Part shown: positions 1 through 10,059 of the stretch, piece after piece | Numbering within the stretch: position 1 is the stretch's first letter | How the letters are laid out: each line of letters begins with the position of its first letter | DNA from: Zeus faber | Lineage: Eukaryota > Chordata > Actinopteri > Zeiformes > Zeidae | Length of the DNA: 64,000 bases | Direction of reading: 5' to 3' | Assembly (NCBI GenBank): GCA_960531495.1 | Contig: OY482852.1 | Span: 29,566,871-29,630,870 of the forward strand | Made by a program: the position numbers and the translations under genes | Notes under the pieces: generated by a model | The model's input: only the letters and a program-made list of their open reading frames with translations | Told to the model about the DNA's origin: nothing | Database searches by the model: none

Positions 1-751
1 TAATATACTCAAAATCAGTCAAAATAAATTTCCGGAGGCTGCACATCTTCAACATTAAGTTTACCAACTAGAGAGGTAAGGTAAAATATTGCAATTCACA
101 CACCAAAACACTTAATAATTTAGAGTTCAATACAATATTTCTAATTTATTTATATAATTTTACTCATACCCTTAAAGGTACAACTAATAACTGTAAACAA
201 TAGGCCTGAGATCTTCAGCATTCGTCAAACTAATAGATCAACTATCAACTATCTATTATCGCTTGGTCACTTTGTGTTACCTAACTTCTAAAAAATGACA
301 TGAATTATGCATTAAGCTTTGAGCTGCTAGTCTTACCCCTTGGCCAGGGGATATCCAACTGTAAGTCACATCATTCTGCAGTCTGATTAGAAAAAAACTG
401 ATAGGTCATTTGGCATTTTCAATCAAGTTAACACATTTACTTAAAATATATAAATGTCGATAATATGGCCAGTATTATAATTCATACCATCTAAAATCTT
501 TGAAGGGCTGTTATTAACATGGTAAACATAATAAATGAAGCAATCAATAATGTCTATAATCTGTGCCCAATCCTGTTTCTACTTAATGATTTTATTTACT
601 AACAATTCAAACCATCTCCTAGAATTTAAAAAATAATTTAATTTAAATTCGCTAATACTCAAATTACAATGTAGTTTTCTTCGATAACATTTAATAATCT
701 GTTAGCATTTAACATTTAATAATCTATCAGGACAGACAGATTGATAAGACA
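1..751. other. AT-rich stretch, no gene recognised
   Basis: I see no coding region, RNA gene or clear repeat structure here. The base composition is AT-rich, as in the other intergenic parts of the window. Confidence 0.5.
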
Positions 752-1138
752 ATGGCCGTGAACATGCACAAAGGCAACCTTTGGGGATCACAAAGATATC
801 ATTTCCAGCAGGGCTTGAGGCAATTCCACAGCTCCCAGTTGGAGCAGGAAAACATTCAGATTGCAGTCATTCAGTTTGGTGCTTTGTCTGATGCAGTGGC
901 ATCACAGCGTGCAGGTCCAGAGGACCATAGCTGGTTGGGGTTGGTTGTGCGTTTGTGGCAGTCGGAGGACAAACACTTCATGTTCTTCAGTGGAGAGGAG
1001 GAGCAACAGATGTCATTGCTTGCATTTCAGAACTTTGATTGTTGTTCAGAAAATGTCCCAAGTAATACGGGAGTGGAGCGTCTCCAAGCAGAGTATCGGG
1101 TAGATTGGAATGTCCTTCAGGCCTCGGTGAAAACCTAG
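752..1138 (+). CDS. Unrecognised 128-codon open frame
   Basis: An open frame of 128 codons starts at ATG 752 in a region otherwise full of stops. The product is mildly acidic, rich in Gln and Ser, and has no motif, signal peptide or membrane segment I recognise. A second frame is also open over 861-1103, so the openness may only reflect higher local GC. No splice sites or neighbours suggest a host gene. It could be a decayed exon or a repeat fragment. I would not treat it as a gene without transcript or homology support. Confidence 0.12.
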   Translation: MAVNMHKGNLWGSQRYHFQQGLRQFHSSQLEQENIQIAVIQFGALSDAVASQRAGPEDHSWLGLVVRLWQSEDKHFMFFSGEEEQQMSLLAFQNFDCCSENVPSNTGVERLQAEYRVDWNVLQASVKT

Positions 1139-1619
1139 TACGCTTAATGTGCTTGCTTCAGGCATTATCAAACAGGCAGTGTCATAAAGAAAGCACTCCA
1201 GGGTTCTCTGATAGCAATGTCTCTAGGTGATATCACAGTAATCATTAACTCAACTTCTGAACACTCCTTCAACCTCTAGGTAAATTAAAGAGAAGGTCAC
1301 ATTTAAATAAGAACTAATCAAAATGATTCTAGTTCTGGGCACTCTATAATATCTGACAATGACGGAGCTCAATAAGAGGTATTGAGCTAATTTCAATCAA
1401 GGTTTTTTTTATTTACATGCTTGCATGCATTTCATCTCACAATAATTCAAATTTAGCCTATTAGCTTATCATATTTGTAAATGTGTTAAATACAAATAGC
1501 AATAATATCAATAATTCAAAGGGCTTTTGAATGCTAGACATGTTATGGCCCCATTTAATTGTAGAGCAATTCTCTTTGAACAATCCTGTTGTCAACCATC
1601 AGTTCCCCCCAATCAGACG
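1139..1619. other. No feature seen
   Basis: Non-coding AT-rich sequence follows the open frame. Nothing recognisable is present up to the G-rich repeat. Confidence 0.4.
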
Positions 1620-1945
1620 CAGTCACTTCTACACTGGTCAACTGGTCGAACTGCAGTCATGTGGTGCATGGTCTCCTTATGCTTCCTGGGCGTGGGGGTT
1701 GCTCCACAGCCCTCTGGCTTCTCTGGGGGCCTGGGGATCTTCTGTGGCCGCAGGGCAGGGTACCCGAGGCTTTCCTGCAGCCATAGGGTATCCACGGAGC
1801 TGCGGAGTTCGGGGGGGCCTTTGGGGCCCCTTCCGCTGCTTGGAGGCACCGTGACATATTACCAACCTTCTACACCAATGGCAATGGGGATAAGTCATCA
1901 TCCTGATCGACTGCTTCTCTTGCCCTCCACTTCCTCCCAGTCCTG
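1620..1945 (+). repeat. G-rich retroelement 3' region, copy 1
   Basis: This stretch aligns by eye with 42340-42570 over about 230 bp. It shares the run of CTCTGGCTTCTCTGGGGG, the phrase TTCTGTGGCCGCAGGGCAGG and the end CTTCTACACCA. At 42182-43165 the same sequence sits in a unit with a poly(A) tail and target duplication, so this is probably the 3' untranslated part of an L1-type element. Open frames here are by-products of high GC. Confidence 0.55.
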
Positions 1946-2735
1946 ACTATGATACCAGCCTGGGAGACTTTCGGGTCACTGGATTCCCTGTACTGCAGCA
2001 CCTCTCTGCACGGGTCACCATAAACTCCTCATTCAGGCTGCTTATGGGGAGCTTCAGCTTGTTGTTCTGCCCGTATAGAGCGATGCTACTCAGGCTTCGT
2101 GGCAGACCCAGCCATCTACGGAGGTAACGGCTGATCCTCCTCTCGAAGCCCTCCACTGTTGTTATTGGGAACTCGTACACAAGCAGGGGCCACAGAATTC
2201 TGGGGAGAACACCGTGCTGGTAAACCATGAATTTGCCTTGAATTTACCAGGCAGACCCAATTTGTCCACTGCCGCCAGCCACGCCTCCAGCTCCCGATTT
2301 GTGGCCTTGCTGGATACAGTGTCCTTCAGTGTGCAATCAAAGGTCTTGCCGAGGCTCTTGATTGGTTTCTCGGTGACTGATGGATCTGGGTGCCATCCAG
2401 AGAGAAGCAGAACTTGTCTGTCACTTTCCCTCTCTTGAGCACCAGGGACCTTGATTTTGCAGGCTTGAAACACATCCGAGCCAAGATGATGATCTTCTCC
2501 AAGCCCTGAAGGATCCTTCTGCACCCTGGCACTGACGTCGTTGTAACCGTCAGGTCGTCCATAAAGGCTCTGATGGGGGGCTGGCGGACTCCAGACTGGG
2601 TGAGCGGACCTCTGCACTCCACTTCGGCTAACTTGACCAGCATGTTCATGGCCAAGGCAAAGAGCATCGGTGAGGTCGAGCCACAGCACTGCTATGTCTC
2701 CTTTCCCTTCTCTTGCCTCTCTGATCAACTGCGTG
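1946..2735 (-). mobile_element. LINE reverse-transcriptase fragment
   Basis: Two minus-strand open frames (2667-2326 and 2228-1947) read as the palm and thumb part of a non-LTR reverse transcriptase. The palm contains the catalytic box FMDDLTVTT, followed by KPAKSRSLVLKRGK. Downstream come LPRILWPLLVYE and RRWLGLPRSL, typical of a widespread fish non-LTR family whose clade I cannot fix (R2/NeSL-like is possible). The two pieces lie in different frames. The endonuclease and the 5' half are absent, so it is a dead, truncated copy. Confidence 0.7.
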
Positions 2736-2739
2736 ACCA

Positions 2740-2812
2740 CACGCAGCATTGCAGGTTGAGAACTTGATTTACGCTTGCAGACTAAGTAAAAAAAGAAGAA
2801 AAAAAAAAGAAA
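2740..2812 (+). repeat. Retroelement 3' end shared with intron 9 of mtdh
   Basis: The phrase GCATTGCAGGTTGAGAACTT followed by a CTTGCAGACTAA recurs at 43034-43074 just before a poly(A) tail. Here it is followed by an A-rich tail. It is probably the far end of the same G-rich retroelement as 1620-1945, now separated from it by the LINE fragment. Confidence 0.45.
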
Positions 2813-2919
2813 TTTAATGTTTTTTTTGAGACACTTAATTTTGAGCATAACATGTAATAGGTTGTTTTCATGTGGATGTTACTAATTAACCATAAACAAA
2901 TTAACCACAAAAGTGTCAC

Positions 2920-3153
2920 AGAGCTTTCCGAAATATCATCAGCAATTTAGTATACCCCAAAAGCTTTCAAAATCCTTATTAGCATTTTTTAATAAATCAC
3001 AAAGCCTTCAGAAACTTTTATCAGCAGTCCGTTATATCACAAAAGCTTTCATAAATGTTATTAGCAATTTTAGTAAATTTCAAAGCTGTTGAAAATATGA
3101 TGAGAAATGTATCCAACTACAAAGTTTAAAAAAATGTTATTAGCAATATTGGC
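2920..3153 (+). repeat. Degenerate ~40-bp minisatellite, about six units
   Basis: Six diverged units follow each other at about 2920, 2959, 3001, 3040, 3082 and 3121. The unit core is AAAAGCTTTCA, then a variable A/T segment, then TTATTAGCAATTT. Unit length is 39-42 bp. Confidence 0.75.
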
Positions 3154-3929
3154 TTTCAAGAAGTATAAGTATTTAATAAAACGCAGAGCGTTATGTTTAA
3201 TGTATGCACATTCATCCGGGGCTTCCTTTTCATTTCTCTTATGTATACTATGGTTCATGAATTAGGAGAGACACTTTATTTAGCGTTAGGATCGGGTAGG
3301 TACTTATCACACAATCTTTCTATGAAATATGTAAGAACGTTGTTCACCTTTCTCAAAAGAGAGGCCACTCTGTTTTACGTGACCCGTGCTGGACCCCGAC
3401 CTGCGGCTCAGCAGCGGCTTTGGTCCCTTTTCTCCAATCCTGTTCATGACACCAATCTATGTTGTGATAAAAACAACATTTAAGAAATTAAGAGAAAGAT
3501 TAGGAAACCAAGGAATTTGCTTCAAAAATACATTTATTATGCTTTAAACAAGTAATACGAAGGCTGAGCAGCTTTGCAGAAAAGCTATTACGTTCTCTCA
3601 GACTTAAATTTTTATTCCCTACTTTGTGGATTCATCTCCTACAAGCTGTCATAACATGCCATGCATTTTTACCTTATTTGGGTACACGTTTATCTTTTGC
3701 CGCCGTTAAATGTACACACATGCTCTGCACATGGCTGTAGTTTATCTTTCTCCTCTGTGAAACAGACACACACATTCCCTGTGTTTTAGGTTGGTACCAG
3801 ATTTTTTCCACACCTATTATATTCATATAGCAAATAGGCAAGATAATATACTTTCCTTATATGTATAGTATATAATAATTATATTTCCTTTAAAGGTAAA
3901 GTCAATTTATCCCATACTACTCACACAGA
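3154..3929. other. No gene recognised
   Basis: AT-rich DNA. A 96-codon open frame over 3193-3483 has no recognisable features, and I see no splice signals that would make it an exon. Confidence 0.4.
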
Positions 3930-3967
3930 ATGTTGCACTTGAACGTTTGATGTTGTGCTCACATCGT

Positions 3968-4028
3968 GCTGAAATAGATCAGTTGGGAAGGCGTTAGACT
4001 CTCAATTTAATTGTCCCTGGTTTCGGTA
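3968..4028 (+). pseudogene. tRNA-Phe-like pseudogene, unit 1
   Basis: The 5' half (GAAATAGATCAGTTGGGA) matches the tRNA-Phe acceptor and D arm, and the end TTTCGGTA matches the 3' acceptor strand. The anticodon stem is scrambled and most of the T arm is missing. Confidence 0.6.
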
Positions 4029-4217
4029 AATGGGTTCATTATGTTTATGGCCTTCAATTTGTGAAATGTGGGACTTCAACTTTAGATTTTTCAGTGATTA
4101 TCAAGTTGTTTGAAGATCAAGCCTGATACTGAGTGGATTCTTCGATATTGGAGTCATCGATGTGTGCTACTTACACACAATATTGCGCTGGAACATTTCA
4201 TGGTCAACACATTTCGT

Positions 4218-4258
4218 GCCAAAATAGTTTAGTTGGTAGAGCATTCTGGGTTTCGGCA
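4218..4258 (+). pseudogene. tRNA-Phe-like pseudogene, unit 2, internally deleted
   Basis: It starts GCCAAAATAGTTTAGTTGG and ends GGGTTTCGGCA. The anticodon arm, variable loop and most of the T arm are absent, leaving 41 bp. Confidence 0.55.
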
Positions 4259-5178
4259 AATTGTTCAGCTGACCTGGTCAATGGGGCCTTGTGCTTATGT
4301 TGGCTCACAAGGCAATTTTGGACATTCTTTATTACGTGCTGGTACGTATGTTGGCTCACACATACATAGGTGTTGTTTTCCATCATTGGTTAGTTATAAA
4401 TCTGATGCTCAAATGTGTGCTGTCAGCCAATTCTTGCCCAAAATCATTTTCATTTTCGGACAAAAACTGTCAATTTTTGAATACACATGTCTGCTGGGAT
4501 GACTTCTGTAGCCAAATTTTGGCTTTTAAAACCGCTCTGTTTTAGGCAAATCTGGAATAAATATAATTTTCAAAGAGGTTATTTAGGAACCTTGAGTCAT
4601 TATGAAGTTAAAGCATTCTAGACTGCACATGAGACCGCAAGTGAAGAATTAGGAGGCAATTTTGGACATTCTTTTTTACGTGATTGTATGTATGTTGGCT
4701 CACACATACATAGGTGTTGTTTTCCATCATTGGTTAGTCATGAATCTGATGCTCAAAAGTGTGCTGTCAACCAATTCTTGGTCAAATCATTTAAAATTTC
4801 GGACCAAAGAAGACACAAATCTGCTGGTCTTGACCTCTGAAGCCAAATTTTGGCTTTCAATACACAGATCTGTTCTAGGCCAATGTGGCAGAATTACAAT
4901 TTTTAAAGTGGTCATTTAGGAACCTTGAGCCATCATGAAGTTAATGCATTCTAGACTGCACATGAGACTGGAAGTGACGAATTACGAGTCAATTCTTTTT
5001 TACATTAATTGCCTTCAATTTGTGGAACGTGGGACTTCAGCTTTGGTGTTTCAGTGAATATCAAGTTGTGTAATGATCAAGCCTGAAGCTGAGTGGATTC
5101 TTCGATATTGGTAGTCATAGATGTGTGCTACTTATAGAGAATATTGAACTTGAACGTTTAATAGACGACACACTTTGT

Positions 5179-5250
5179 GCAAAAATAGCTTGCTTGGGAG
5201 AGCGTTAGACTGAAGATCTAAAGGACCCTGGATCTGTCCTGCATTTTGGA
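5179..5250 (+). pseudogene. tRNA-Phe(GAA)-like pseudogene, unit 3
   Basis: The copy is near full length. The D arm reads TTGGGAGAGCGTTAGA and the anticodon loop CTGAAGA keeps GAA. The T-loop B-box is changed and the acceptor stem does not pair fully, so it is unlikely to be functional. Confidence 0.7.
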
Positions 5251-5703
5251 AAATGGTTCAGCTAACCCGATCAATGGGTCATTGGCTTACACATACATAC
5301 GTGTGGTTTTCCATCATTGGTTAGTTATGAATCTGATAAGAAAAATGTGCTGTCACAATACACAAGTCTGCTGGTCTTGACTTCTCAAGTCAACTTTTGG
5401 CTTTCAAGATGAATCTATTCTAGGCCAATTGGCAGAATTACAATTTTCAAAGTGTTTATCTAGAAATCTTGAGTCAGGTAGTATAGAAGTGAAGAATTAC
5501 GAGTCACTTTATGACATTCTTTTTTACGTTAATGGCATTCAATTTGTGGAAGGTGAGACTTCAACTTGACATTTTTCAGTGAATATCAAGTTGCTTGAAG
5601 ATCAAGCCTGAAGCTGGGTGTATTCCTCAATATTGGTAGTCATGGATGTGGGCTACTTACACAGAATATTGTACTTGAATGTTTGATGATCCATAAATTT
5701 CGT

Positions 5704-5775
5704 GCCGAAGAAGCTCACTTGGAGCACGTTAGGCTGAAGATCTGACGGTCCCTGGTTTAATCTCGGGTTTCGATA
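5704..5775 (+). pseudogene. tRNA-Phe(GAA)-like pseudogene, unit 4
   Basis: This is the most complete copy, starting GCCGAAGAAGCTCACTTGG and ending GGGTTTCGATA, with anticodon loop CTGAAGA. The D loop is one base short, the B-box reads GGTTTAATCTC and the acceptor ends mispair. It is decayed. Confidence 0.72.
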
Positions 5776-5814
5776 AATAGCTCAGCTTACCGGGTCAAGC
5801 GGTCTACATTTGGT

Positions 5815-5875
5815 GCTAAAATTGCTCACTTGGGAGCGCGTTAGACTGAGGATCTGAAAGTCCCACGTTTCGGCA
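5815..5875 (+). pseudogene. tRNA-Phe-like pseudogene, unit 5, lacks T arm
   Basis: It starts GCTAAAATTGCTCACTTGG and ends ACGTTTCGGCA. The anticodon loop has mutated to CTGAGGA. A block of about 12 nt covering the T arm and B-box is missing, as in the copy at 17464. Confidence 0.65.
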
Positions 5876-6334
5876 AATGGTTCAGCTGACTCGGTCAGTG
5901 GGTCACTGGGCTTATATTGGCTTACACATACAAACATGTGGTATTACATTATTGGTAAGTTGTAAATCTGATACTCCAAAGTGTGCTGTCACAATACACA
6001 AGTCTGCAGGTCTTGACTTCTCAAGCCAAATTTTGGCTTTTAAGACGGATCTCTTCTCGGCCAATGTGGCAGAATTACAATTTTCAAAGTGTTTATCAAG
6101 AAATCCAGTGTTAGGAAGACTTGAAGTGAAGAATTTCAAGTCAATTTATGACACTCTGTTTTATGTTAATGGACTTAAATTTGTGGAAGGACTTCAACTT
6201 TGCATTTTTCAGTGATTATCAAGTTTTTTTAAGATCAAGCCTGAAGTTGAGGGTATTCTTCGATATTGGTAGTCATTGATGTGTGCTACTTACACAGAAT
6301 ATTGCACTTTAACTTTTGATGGTCTCTACATCCT

Positions 6335-6408
6335 GGTGGAAATGGCTCATTTGGGATAGCGTTACACTAAAGATCTGAAGTTCCCTGGTTCATCCTGGGG
6401 CTCAGCAA
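6335..6408 (+). pseudogene. tRNA-Phe-like pseudogene, unit 6
   Basis: Recognisable by GAAATGGCTCATTTGGGATA, AAAGATCTGAAG and CCCTGGTTCATCC. The anticodon loop and acceptor stem are mutated. It lies about 15 bp before the ERV-A left end. Confidence 0.6.
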
Positions 6409-6423
6409 ATGGTTCAAGTGACC

Positions 6424-6765
6424 TGTGAGGTGTCTTGGAATGTGTGGCGTCCCAAGAAAGAAATAATTACTAACAGACGGTGCTAGGGGCCCCGAGAGAG
6501 AGCCCATTGCCAGGGGTCCCGTTGATAAGGGAGGTGGAATGTGACCTGTGACCTATGTAGGGGAATCAGATGGGCAACGTTGTCTCTGGACAGCATAAAA
6601 GCACATGCCCTAATTGCATCCGGCAGAGAATACTTCTGGCTTTGTTCTCTCCATGGCAAGTCCAGTCGGATGCTGTTCTTTTGTAATAAACATATTATTT
6701 GAATCAAGTCAGCGTCAGCGGTCACTCCTTCTTCATCAATACATCAAAATCATCAAGAAACTTCA
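6424..6765 (+). mobile_element. Probable 5' LTR of fossil retrovirus ERV-A
   Basis: The left end falls exactly where the tRNA-Phe repeat breaks off. The segment has a TATA-like CATAAAAGCA near 6594, a poly(A) signal AATAAA near 6683 and an end CTTCA. The end is followed by TTGGTGTCACGGGA, which has the form of a primer-binding site. No partner LTR is seen. Confidence 0.5.
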
Positions 6766-7369
6766 ATTGGTGTCACGGGACAAGATCTGTTGGGCCTCAC
6801 CTGCCGATGCTGCCCGCTCCAGCAAATTACCACTTTAATACCTCAGGGTGAGTGTTCTCTCACAAATTGAGCTGTGTGTGGTTTTTGAAGCGCTAGTGTT
6901 TTGTGAAGATAGGCTGCACTGACAAGAGCAGATTGTGCGAAGATAGAGATGATGTGTTGATGTGTGAAGTGAGTTTCTGTCTAAATTGGGGTTTATTAAG
7001 TTGTAAAAGACGTAAATAAGGGGAATTAGAGAATAATAAACAAAGAAAAAGATAATTAAGTTGAAATAGAGAATAGAGACGAGAGAAATAAATGATGAAG
7101 TTTAAAGTAAAAGTTAAAGGCTTAAAAGATGTGGAGAAAGTTGAAGTAAAAAGTAATTGTAGAATGGCAGAACTAGTAGCCAAAAATTATTTAAATAACC
7201 GTGCAAGATTAATGAAGACGGGGCCCGTATCTCCTTAAACGGTAAGACATGTGTACATTAAATGCTATGTGAAAGTTGGCCGTATGAAAATATAATATAG
7301 TCGAATTGGTGTAAGAAAAAGAAAGTGGAAACAACCCTGGCCAGGGGAATTGGCTTAATATAAAATTAA

Positions 7370-7757
7370 GAATCTTAAGTTGTCACACAGCACATGCACA
7401 CACACGCTTTGGACGGTGGCCGGTGAAATGAGGCCTCTGCATTTAACCCATCCTTGGCTTGTCCTTCCTCCGGTGGTGCAGCCAGCAGCATTCATGGACA
7501 CGCCCGGGGACGAGTGTCCATCGCTGGTCAGATGATGATGTGTGCATGTTTTTGGTGGGGGTCCTTACTGACATTAGGTGGAGGAAACCCCCTGTGAGCA
7601 CGGGGAGAACATGCAAACTCCACATAGAAAGGTTCCTATTTGGGAGATAACCCGCCCGGAGCACGGTGCCAACAGCGCCCCAGGCAGGAATCAAACCCAG
7701 GACCTTCTTGCTTTGAGGCAACAGTGCAATGCACTGCGCCACCGTGCCACACCTGCA
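7370..7757 (-). mobile_element. SINE copy A, tRNA-headed V-SINE/DANA-like
   Basis: On the minus strand the head reads GTGGCACGGTGGCGCAGTGC, then CCTGGGTTTGATTCCTGCC (a tRNA B-box). The body has the V-SINE core phrase GTGGAGTTTGCATGTTCTCC and the tail GTGACAACTTAAGATTC. It is the most complete of four copies (others at 11521, 25318 and 62970). Confidence 0.8.
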
Positions 7758-8203
7758 AAAAGAAAAAAAAGAAAAAATAATAATAATTTGATATGAATGA
7801 AGACAAAAAACAAGAAAGTATAGTGAAAAAGAGATAAACATTAAAAGCCTAAAATAAGATGAAAAAGATGAAAAGTGAAGTAAAAAGAGTTATAGGTTAA
7901 AGGCTTGAAAGATGAAAAATAAAGTTTGAGGAAAAAATGGGGAAAAGCAGGGCTGAACCAGCCTAGGAGAAGGAGTGCACATTGAACATGCATGCTGAAA
8001 GAATCTGATTAAAAAGATAATTTGTTAAAAGTTTGCCAAAGTGAAAATTTTAAAGTCTGTCTAAAGTGAAAATTTTGATGAAATTAGAAAAGTATAAATG
8101 AGTCGACGTTAAAATATAAAGTTAAGCGCTGTTGAAGTCTTTGGAGGATCAGACTACTGCTGGAGAGACATGTCTTTTTCCTTTTTTGTGTGTGAGTGTG
8201 TCT

Positions 8204-8205
<2 letters not shown>

Positions 8206-8284
<79 letters not shown>
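8206..8284 (+). repeat. (TG)n microsatellite
   Basis: About 39 uninterrupted TG dinucleotides. It creates a spurious His/Thr open frame on the minus strand. Confidence 0.97.
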
Positions 8285-8285
<1 letters not shown>

Positions 8286-10059
8286 ACTCTGGCTAAAAGA
8301 TGTGTTAAGGGATTTGTGTATTGTTCATGTATATGTATAAATGATATATAGAATATATGTGTTATTAAATAGGTATACATATGTGGTGAGCAGTTGAATA
8401 ATACATAAAGAGAAACATTTCTTGCCCCTTTAGTGATAAACATACATGAGCCTGTTTACGGACTTCGTAAAGTTGATAATAAATATATATGAGCCTTTTT
8501 CTTTAAGGACATTTAATAAATATATATGACGGACGTTTTGTACATTTGATAAAGGATATGAACCTTTACAGGACTTTATATATTTGATAACAAAATTAAC
8601 CTTCTGAGAGAAGGACTTGAGTTACCAGAAACAGTCTGCCTACACATGCATGTACACATTCAGAAAAGAAAAGAAAATCTCCTGCTCTTAATTGTAAGTA
8701 GGATTTGTGGATTGTTTGATTAGTGTGTGGGTTTTTTGTTTGTCTTTTTATGCTTGGTGTGTGTGTGACAGTGCTTGCTGCGAGTCCTGTCTGGTTGAAA
8801 GAGCAGATATCTTGTTGAAATAGAAGGAAACGCTGGTTTTTGATGCAAGAAAAGAGGTTTTGTGTTTCGGCTGCTGAGTGAGAGAAAACAGTTCTGATTG
8901 TTGGCTCTGTGCATGCCCTAGGGGAGCTAAAACAGGATGTTCACTCACAGACGACCAGTGCAAACTGGAAGTTGTGCCTAAATTTAAGAGGTGGAGCAAG
9001 GGGTGGTGCTTCATACAGAGTGGAACTTAGTCGACTCCCCCTGACAAGAGGGGCTGAGAAGAAGCCCCCTCCTCTCTCTCTCTCCTTTTTTTTCCCTCAG
9101 TATGATAGAAGAAAATAAATAAATAAATGAATAATAAGATAAAATAAAATAAAAAATAAAAATGAAATTAAATTAAATAGGAAAATAGAATAAAAATAAT
9201 TAATTAGAGGTAATATTAGATTGACTAATATACTCTTTAGATTTTAAATGTGTCGTATGAATAAAGGTAAACATTGCTTTATTTCAAATGCATGAGAAAT
9301 AAAAAAGATAATGTTTGTCTCACTATATTGTATTATAGTGTGTATAACAATTTAGAGTGGTCTTAAGACACTGAACTCTTGTGTTGTTCATTTTGTTTTT
9401 TCTTTCTTCCTCTCTTTTACTTTGCTGAGTGAGAGCTGGGGGAAAGACAGAGAAGATGGAATGAGTCTGAATTGGATCATACAAGGGGCAGATGACAAGA
9501 CGTCTGGCAGTTCTTCACAGACACTGGGAGCTTGCGGATGACAGCGCATAGAAATTCTGAATCCCGTGAATCAGGCCAGTGTATCCACAAACTCTTTTCA
9601 ATAGACACCTGCATTTACCTTTATGTGTGTACATTTAGTTATAACCTACATGATTGCTTGTTTTCACATATAGGCTTACAGTAGTTATTTTTCTTATATT
9701 GTGTTTGCAATTAGTTAGCAAGAGACTTTGCAACGGACTGACTAATCAAAGCATTCGCCTAATTAATGGAGTATTATTGATTTGATTGATTGTGCTGTAA
9801 ATATTGGTTTCATTATCTGAGTATGGTTTACCTTGATTGAGGCTGTTTGGAGATTGGACATTGATATAAATTTTGATAATTTAAGATAAATGAGTATGAT
9901 CAGATGCATCAGATGATGAACAAGGGAAGTTGCTTTCATAAGTGGGAAGCTATTGGTCTCCTTTGGGGTTGGTAAATTCAGTTGTTTTTGGTTGAGTGTA
10001 ATTACACGGTGCTTTATAAATAATTTTTAAATAAATCAATTTGATTTACAATAAAATAA

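Larger units (their letters stand above)
3930..6425 (+). repeat. Tandem repeat carrying decayed tRNA-Phe genes, block 1
   Basis: The block consists of diverged units of about 520-530 bp (tRNA-like starts at 5179 and 5704, then 5815 and 6335). The unit order is CAATTTGTGGAAGGTGGGAC, a TCAAGTTGTTTGAAGATCAA segment, TCATGGATGTGTGCTACTTA, a tRNA-Phe-like stretch, AATGGTTCAGCTGACC, TTTTCCATCATTGGTTAGT, then CTGCTGGTCTTGACTTCT. The same unit recurs at 17137-18105 and 26640-28000. No T-run terminator follows the tRNA parts. This looks like an ancient tRNA gene cluster, or a satellite that captured one. Confidence 0.8.
6766..10059. other. AT-rich leader region of ERV-A, no gene seen
   Basis: Between the probable LTR and gag lie about 3.3 kb of AT-rich DNA. 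Apart from a SINE at 7370-7757 and a TG microsatellite at 8206-8284 I recognise nothing. It may include further unrecognised insertions, because 3 kb is long for a retroviral leader. Confidence 0.35.

Noticed and set aside
5704-5775. Functional tRNA-Phe gene
   Set aside because: The B-box is altered, the D loop is short, the acceptor ends mispair and no T-run terminator follows. None of the nine copies is convincing as a working gene.
3930-6425. Block of tRNA-headed SINEs
   Set aside because: The tRNA-like part has both acceptor strands, sits mid-unit and the units are tandem without A-rich tails, so a SINE explanation fits poorly.
8084-8443. 119-codon minus-strand open frame rich in His/Thr
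   Set aside because: It is the translation of the (TG)n microsatellite at 8206-8284. The similar frames at 38693-38981 and 42350-42762 have the same cause.
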